A stretch of 64,000 nt of DNA from Nonomuraea jabiensis (lineage in GTDB: Bacteria > Actinomycetota > Actinomycetes > Streptosporangiales > Streptosporangiaceae): assembly GCF_014204795.1 (NCBI RefSeq), contig NZ_JACHMB010000001.1:9684501-9748500 (forward strand). The letters are read 5' to 3'. Each line of letters begins with the position of its first letter. Positions within the stretch are counted from its first letter, which is position 1. This document shows, piece after piece, positions 60,243 to 64,000 of this stretch. The notes under the pieces were generated by a model. That model saw nothing but the letters and a program-made list of their open reading frames with translations, did no database searches and was not told the DNA's origin. Position numbers and translations under genes: made by a program.

Positions 60243-60361
60243 GTCGATCCCGGGCGGGGGCTGCCTCGATCTTGGTGATTTCCTTGCTCCTGGCAGGAGT
60301 GCCCGGCCGGGTGAGCCCCCCCGCGGGCGTGGCGCAGGCCGGGGCTGGTGCAATGGCGGGC

Positions 60362-60694
60362 ATGAGTGTGGTGCGTTCGCTGGTGTTGTTCGCCTTGGCC
60401 GCCCTGTTCGAGATCGGCGGGGCGTGGCTGGTGTGGCAGGGGGTGCGGGAGCAGCGTGGGCTGGTGTGGGCGGGCGCGGGGGTGATCGCGCTGGGCCTGT
60501 ACGGGTTCGTGGCCACGTTGCAGCCGGATGCGCATTTCGGGCGGATTCTGGCCGCGTACGGTGGGGTGTTCGTGGCGGGGTCGCTGCTGTGGGGTGTGGT
60601 GGCCGACGGGTTCCGGCCGGATCGGTGGGACGTCGTGGGGGCGTTGGTGTGCCTGGTGGGCGTTTTGGTGATCATGTATGCGCCCCGCGGCTGA
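60362..60694 (+). CDS. YnfA-family (UPF0060) membrane protein
   Basis: 110 aa with four membrane segments. ALAALFEIGGAWLVWQGVRE is the YnfA start, GLYGFVATLQPDAHFGRILA its loop, and GALVCLVGVLVIMYAPRG its end. An SMR-like small transporter family. ATG at 60362 fits the family; ATG 60353 is in frame. Confidence 0.85.
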   Translation: MSVVRSLVLFALAALFEIGGAWLVWQGVREQRGLVWAGAGVIALGLYGFVATLQPDAHFGRILAAYGGVFVAGSLLWGVVADGFRPDRWDVVGALVCLVGVLVIMYAPRG

Positions 60695-60779
60695 CGGGCG
60701 GCCTTGATCGCGAAGTGGCTCATGCGGCCGGTCCTACCTGGCCCGCAGGCAGCTTGACGTGTGCGGCGCATGGTGATCG

Positions 60780-61085
60780 GTGCCCAGGCGGCGCAGGCCG
60801 GTGTCGAGGGCGGCGCGGACGTTCACACCGGTCACGGCGGCGTAGTCGCCCGGGGTGTAGTCGGTGAAGGGCTTGGCGACGAAGATTCCGGCGTTGTTGA
60901 TCAGAGCGTCGAACCGTTCCAGGGCGGCGGTGATGACCCGTTCGGCGGTGGCGGGGTCGGTGATGTCGCCCTGGACGGTCAGGACGCCCGCGTCGTGGGT
61001 GGGGGCGATGGGGCGGAGGTGGCGACGACGGCGTAGCCGAGCTTGCGGTAGGCGTCGACGAGATGGGCGCCGATGCCTTTGCGTC
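60780..61085 (-). pseudogene. Short-chain dehydrogenase fragment
   Basis: LTVQGDITDPATAERVITAA then ALERFDALINNAGIFVAKPF is the NNAG core of an SDR, preceded in another frame by HLVDAYRKLGYAVVATS. Both the GxxxGxG start and the Tyr-Lys catalytic part are lost. Confidence 0.65.
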
Positions 61086-61133
61086 GGGGGCCCCGATTGG
61101 CGGTGGCGGGTGATGCGCCGTAGGGTGCCGGTC

Positions 61134-61505
61134 ATGGCTTGTCGCATCTCCGAACTGATCATCAAAAGCCGGGACCCGCAACAGCTGGCGGCGTTCTGGT
61201 GCGAGGTGTTGGACTTCATCGTGCTCGACACCGATGACGGCGCGGTGGAGATCGGACCGCGGGAAGGGTTCGGCGGGCTGCAGCCGACTCTGGTCTTCGT
61301 CCCCTCAACCGAGCCCCAGACGGGCAGGCCGCGGCTGCACTTCGACGTCAACGCCACCGACCGCGACCAGGACGCCGAACTCGAACGCCTGCTGAAGCTC
61401 GGGGCGCGCCCGGCGGACGTCGGCCAGACCGGCCAGGAGTCCTGGCACGTCCTGACCGACCCCGAAGGCAACGAATTCTGCCTCCTGCGAACCCGCCTGA
61501 GCTGA
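61134..61505 (+). CDS. VOC-family protein
   Basis: 123 aa. The paired beta-alpha-beta-beta-beta pattern of the vicinal oxygen chelate fold is visible: ELIIKSRDPQQLAAFWCEVL, RLHFDVNATDRDQDAELERL and HVLTDPEGNEFCLLR, with His/Glu metal ligand positions. A glyoxalase-like or dioxygenase-like protein of unknown substrate. Confidence 0.8.
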   Translation: MACRISELIIKSRDPQQLAAFWCEVLDFIVLDTDDGAVEIGPREGFGGLQPTLVFVPSTEPQTGRPRLHFDVNATDRDQDAELERLLKLGARPADVGQTGQESWHVLTDPEGNEFCLLRTRLS

Positions 61506-61649
61506 GCGGCGGGTCACCGGTTCTTCGGGAATGACGTAGGTCGCCGGGTCCGGTGCCGGTGGAGCGGGACCGAGGCGGTCGCCGTGACGGCACGCACCAG
61601 CGCCATGCCCACCCGCCGTGGCCTCGGTCCCACCACTTCTCTCCCGGTC

Positions 61650-62213
61650 CTATTCGGCGGGCATGACGACGAACGAGAAGTCTGCGCTCGTCGTGCGGTT
61701 GAGGGACAGGTCGCACTTGATCCGGCGTTCGACCTCGCTCCTGCTGATCCCGAGCCCCCGGGCGATCAGCCGCTCCGGACGCACGGGCACGGGGTCGAGG
61801 AAGGCGACGTCCACCCGGTACGGCCAGGCCGTCTCGACGGCCGATGACTCCAGCCGCCACGCGCCCCGCCAGTCGAGGGTGAACCGGTTGCGCCGCGCGA
61901 TCGCGGGGTCCAGGAGCGTGTGAGCGACGAGCGCCTGATCGTTGTTCTCGAAGGCGCGGAGCCTGGCCGGATCCAGCGATCGGACCGGCACCCGCTCATG
62001 AACCGTGATCTTCGAGGTCCAGTCGCAGCCGACACAGCGGACGAGCAGCCACACGTCAAGCTGCTTGCCGTTGGCATTGATCCGGAACCGGCCCTCGCCG
62101 ACGGTGGCCGCCTGCGCCCGGCAGTCCGTGCACCGCAGGGCGAGCAGCGGCAGCCGGGTCCTGCGTACGGTCCAGGGCAGCACGAAATGATCTCTATGGG
62201 GTTGTGAAGACAT
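61650..62213 (-). CDS. DUF1062-family protein
   Basis: 187 aa. A zinc-ribbon-like N-terminus (LRCTDCRAQAATVGEGRFRI then NANGKQLDVWLLVRCVGCDW) and a long middle matching DUF1062 (RAFENNDQALVAHTLLDP). Function unknown. The region just upstream has two ATGATCTCT copies. Confidence 0.85.
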   Translation of the reverse strand: MSSQPHRDHFVLPWTVRRTRLPLLALRCTDCRAQAATVGEGRFRINANGKQLDVWLLVRCVGCDWTSKITVHERVPVRSLDPARLRAFENNDQALVAHTLLDPAIARRNRFTLDWRGAWRLESSAVETAWPYRVDVAFLDPVPVRPERLIARGLGISRSEVERRIKCDLSLNRTTSADFSFVVMPAE

Positions 62214-62506
62214 GATCTCTCTAAGACCTGACATGAAACGCTGAAGAGCCGGGGCGGCTCAGTGATGGAGAGCAGCCCGGCGGAACCGGCCCCGAGGCCG
62301 GTGAGAAAAGCGCAGAAGAAGATGTCAGGCAGCGAGAGCAGGCGGCGTCACGCGACGGTCCTCACGACGAATCCGATAGTGCTGGCCGAACGCTACTGGT
62401 CCACCGGTCGGCGCCACAATCGAATTTGTCTCCTGCCGGGCGCCGGAGCGCGGCACACTGGTCGAGCGGCAAGCCATCGCGGGCGACGGAAGGGCAGGCG
62501 CAGCCG

Positions 62507-62830
62507 ATGATCGCGCGGACATGGCGAGGATGGGCTTCGAAGGCCACCGCCGAGGACTACCGGCGCCACTACGAAAGCGAGGTGGCCGAGCACCTTCAGC
62601 GAGTTCCTGGCTTTTGCGGTGCCCGGCTGCTCCGCTGGGACGACGGTGAGGAGGTGATGTTCACCTCCATCACGTTCTTCTCCAGCATGGAGGACGTGCG
62701 CGCGTTCGCCGGAGCCGATCCCGGGCGAGCCGTGGTGGAGGAGGCGGCTCGCCGTGCTCTGACCCGGTGGGACGAACGGGTCACCCACCATGAGGTGGCC
62801 GCCGACCTGGACGGCGGGGACGACCGCTGA
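62507..62830 (+). CDS. Antibiotic biosynthesis monooxygenase-like protein
   Basis: 107 aa. MIARTWRGWASKATAEDYRR, then HLQRVPGFCGARLLRWDDGE and VMFTSITFFSSMEDVRAFAG, a ferredoxin-like ABM fold. Similar in type to the gene at 13005 but not part of an operon. Confidence 0.75.
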   Translation: MIARTWRGWASKATAEDYRRHYESEVAEHLQRVPGFCGARLLRWDDGEEVMFTSITFFSSMEDVRAFAGADPGRAVVEEAARRALTRWDERVTHHEVAADLDGGDDR

Positions 62831-62869
62831 TTCGAATCCGCTGCCGGTCCCGGTAGAGGGACAGCTGGT

Positions 62870-63027
62870 CCGGTCGTGGCCTTGCCAATCGGCCCGCCGG
62901 CCGTCCGGCATATCTCGGCCACCCCCAGGGCCGAGTAGCCGTGCGTCTCGATGAGCGAGCGTGCGGCGCTCAGGATCCGCTCGCCGAGAGCATGCCTATA
63001 CGGACATACGGGTGAATAGGTACCCAT
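62870..63027 (-). pseudogene. TetR-family N-terminal fragment
   Basis: From ATG 63027 the frame gives MGTYSPVCPYRHALGERILS then AARSLIETHGYSALGVAEIC, a TetR HTH, which degenerates after RTAGGPIGKATTG. The ligand-binding domain is missing. Confidence 0.6.
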
Positions 63028-63122
63028 ATGGGGATTTATCCCGTCCTCCTGGGTGGCAGGCCGGAGCAAGCTGAACGTGTCTCTGAACACACATGCGCCA
63101 ACACGGGGGGGAGACGATACAC

Positions 63123-63644
63123 GTGCCAGCCATGTTGCAGCCGCACATCGAGCACGGCACCGCCGGACAGCAGCCCCCACTACGGCTGCTGTCCTGGAAC
63201 GGGCTCCTGGCCATGGGGGATGGCCTGGCCGTTCGCGCCGGGTGGGCCGGGCAGGACCGCTCGGCGTCGTGGCTGCTGTCGGCACGGCCTTCGGCGGTGC
63301 CGAGCGCCCGGCGCATGACCGCGGTCCGGCTGACCGCCTGGGGGTTGCGCGACCACGCCGAGAACGCCGACCTGCTGGTCGGCGCGCTGGTCACCGACGC
63401 CCTGCGGCACGCCACCGCACGGCTGAGGCTCTCACTGTGGTTCGAGGACGATCTGCTGCGCTGCGAGATCGAGGACGACCGTCCCGCGCTCGCCTTCGCC
63501 GCATCCTGCCACAGGGCCGCCGACAGGGCCGCCGATCGCGGGCACAACCCGCTGCTGGCCCGGCTGGCCTGCTGCTGGGGCGTGGCCGGCAAGGTCGTCT
63601 GGTTCGAACTCGTCACCGGCGAACGCGCCTGCGAGCACGCCTGA
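63123..63644 (+). CDS. Degenerate HATPase (RsbW-like) protein
   Basis: 173 aa from the GTG at 63123, preceded by GGGGGGAG. The N-box region is LVGALVTDALRHATARLRLS (Asn replaced by Asp) and a G2-like stretch NPLLARLACCWGVAGKVVWF follows. The ATP-lid glycines are poorly conserved, so ATP binding is uncertain. Actinobacterial relatives are anti-sigma-type kinases. Confidence 0.65.
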   Translation: MPAMLQPHIEHGTAGQQPPLRLLSWNGLLAMGDGLAVRAGWAGQDRSASWLLSARPSAVPSARRMTAVRLTAWGLRDHAENADLLVGALVTDALRHATARLRLSLWFEDDLLRCEIEDDRPALAFAASCHRAADRAADRGHNPLLARLACCWGVAGKVVWFELVTGERACEHA

Positions 63645-63710
63645 GCCCGCCCAGCACGTACACCCGTACCTGCCGCCCGAGCGGCACCGAGGGAAAGGAA
63701 CGACGCCATC

Positions 63711-63809
63711 GTGCGCCAGACAAGGATCCGCGTCTCCAAGCGGCCCACGCGCCGCCCCGCCCAGGGCGTGGACCTGCGGACCCCGTCAGGACGGCCGCTG
63801 CCCTACTGA
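63711..63809 (+). CDS. Putative 32-aa basic peptide
   Basis: GTG at 63711 with a strong GGGAAAGGAA ribosome binding site encodes VRQTRIRVSKRPTRRPAQGV and ends SGRPLPY. It follows the HATPase gene by 66 bp and precedes a terminator-like stem. Confidence 0.45.
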   Translation: MRQTRIRVSKRPTRRPAQGVDLRTPSGRPLPY

Positions 63810-63834
63810 GGCCGTACCGACACCGCCGACGGCT

Positions 63835-63864
63835 GGAACCGGCCCTCACCCTGGAGCCGGTTCC
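63835..63864. terminator. Stem-loop between convergent genes
   Basis: GGAACCGG (63835-63842) pairs with CCGGTTCC (63857-63864) across a 14-base loop, between the small peptide and the converging LuxR gene. Confidence 0.5.
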
Positions 63865-63906
63865 GGCCTCCTCAGCGCCGCCAGCGCCTCCTCAGGGCCG
63901 CCCCCG

Positions 63907-64000
63907 TCACTCGTGCCCGTCGGCCCGGGCCCGCTCCCCCACCCACACCGCGATCTGCGCCCGCGAGCTGAACCCCAGCTTGGTCAAAATGTGCTCGATG
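63907..64000 (-). CDS. LuxR-family regulator, 5' end outside the window
   Basis: The last 30 codons on the minus strand read IEHILTKLGFSSRAQIAVWV then GERARADGHE and stop at 63907. VEHILTKLGFSSRAQIA is the recognition helix end of a LuxR/GerE HTH. The rest lies beyond the window edge. Confidence 0.8.
   Translation of the reverse strand, partial: IEHILTKLGFSSRAQIAVWVGERARADGHE

Larger units (their letters stand above)
8569..63940. other. Polar heptamer GGGGGAG set pointing at dif
   Basis: By eye, GGGGGAG occurs on the plus strand at 8569, 9013, 13750, 14249, 30055, 31813, 33862, 36708, 38286, 39811, 41146 and 41389; right of dif its complement CTCCCCC occurs at 42971, 45889, 46108, 47650, 48023, 49906, 50506, 56158, 59430 and 63934. 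Exceptions are 40090 and 63107. The orientation flips at the dif-like site, like FtsK-orienting sequences. Confidence 0.7.

Overview
The window is high-GC actinobacterial chromosomal DNA: GTG and TTG starts are frequent, many genes overlap by 4 bp (ATGA/GTGA), and the families are typical of actinomycetes (ECF41 sigma factors, a helix-turn-helix/MurA fusion, a DUF6493-like giant, an Rv2578c-type radical SAM protein). A dif-like XerC/XerD site at 42425-42452 suggests a chromosome that resolves dimers, hence probably circular. Something in the Streptosporangiales is a reasonable guess, but the genus cannot be read from the sequence alone.

Layout. (1) 0.8-6.4 kb: a six-gene plus-strand operon (PurC/SAICAR-synthetase-like, short-chain dehydrogenase, S-adenosylhomocysteine-hydrolase-like protein, HD phosphohydrolase, MFS exporter, HAD phosphatase) that looks like an uncharacterised nucleoside-type natural product cluster. 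It has the PurC plus SDR pair known from coformycin/pentostatin clusters, but no HisG homologue in the window. (2) 6.4-11.8 kb: an ECF41 sigma-factor neighbourhood with one truncated sigma gene, one intact one, one sigma-like gene lacking region 4, their probable targets (NAD-binding epimerase, methyltransferase, OsmC/Ohr protein) and repeated ECF41-type promoters. (3) 11.8-16.0 kb: a four-gene translationally coupled minus-strand operon (PhzF-like isomerase, ornithine-cyclodeaminase-like, ABM-like, amidohydrolase) divergent from a LysR regulator. (4) 16.1-19.1 kb: rsgA behind a leader peptide and attenuator, a GNAT gene and an epimerase. (5) 19.2-28.5 kb: a scrapyard of pseudogenes and transposase/integrase fragments around a few intact genes (SRPBCC protein, zinc alcohol dehydrogenase, alpha/beta hydrolase in an inverted-repeat cassette, TetR/metallo-hydrolase pair). 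(6) 28.5-33.8 kb: LLM oxidoreductase and NmrA genes facing a TetR, an NlpC-like protein, a cupin and a DHA2 exporter.

(7) 34.3-50.3 kb is the probable replication terminus. The strand composition is strongly C-rich on the top strand to the left and G-rich to the right, regardless of gene direction. The switch lies at or just right of the dif site, and the heptamer GGGGGAG points toward dif from both sides. Genes here include a RecD2 helicase, an L,D-transpeptidase, SMR and TetR genes, a small membrane protein beside dif, a HypX-like protein, HTH-MurA, a Xer-type recombinase and a decayed DrrAB-type exporter with its MerR regulator. (8) 50.4-56.2 kb: a DUF6493-like gene whose 3' end is duplicated 3 kb downstream, bracketing a small island (broken NmrA gene, MarR, alpha/beta peptidase, truncated resolvase). 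(9) 56.2-64 kb: coupled malic enzyme and fumarase genes, then many small single genes (DUF402, YnfA, VOC, DUF1062, ABM, HATPase) and a LuxR gene cut by the window end. No tRNA, rRNA or CRISPR array was seen.
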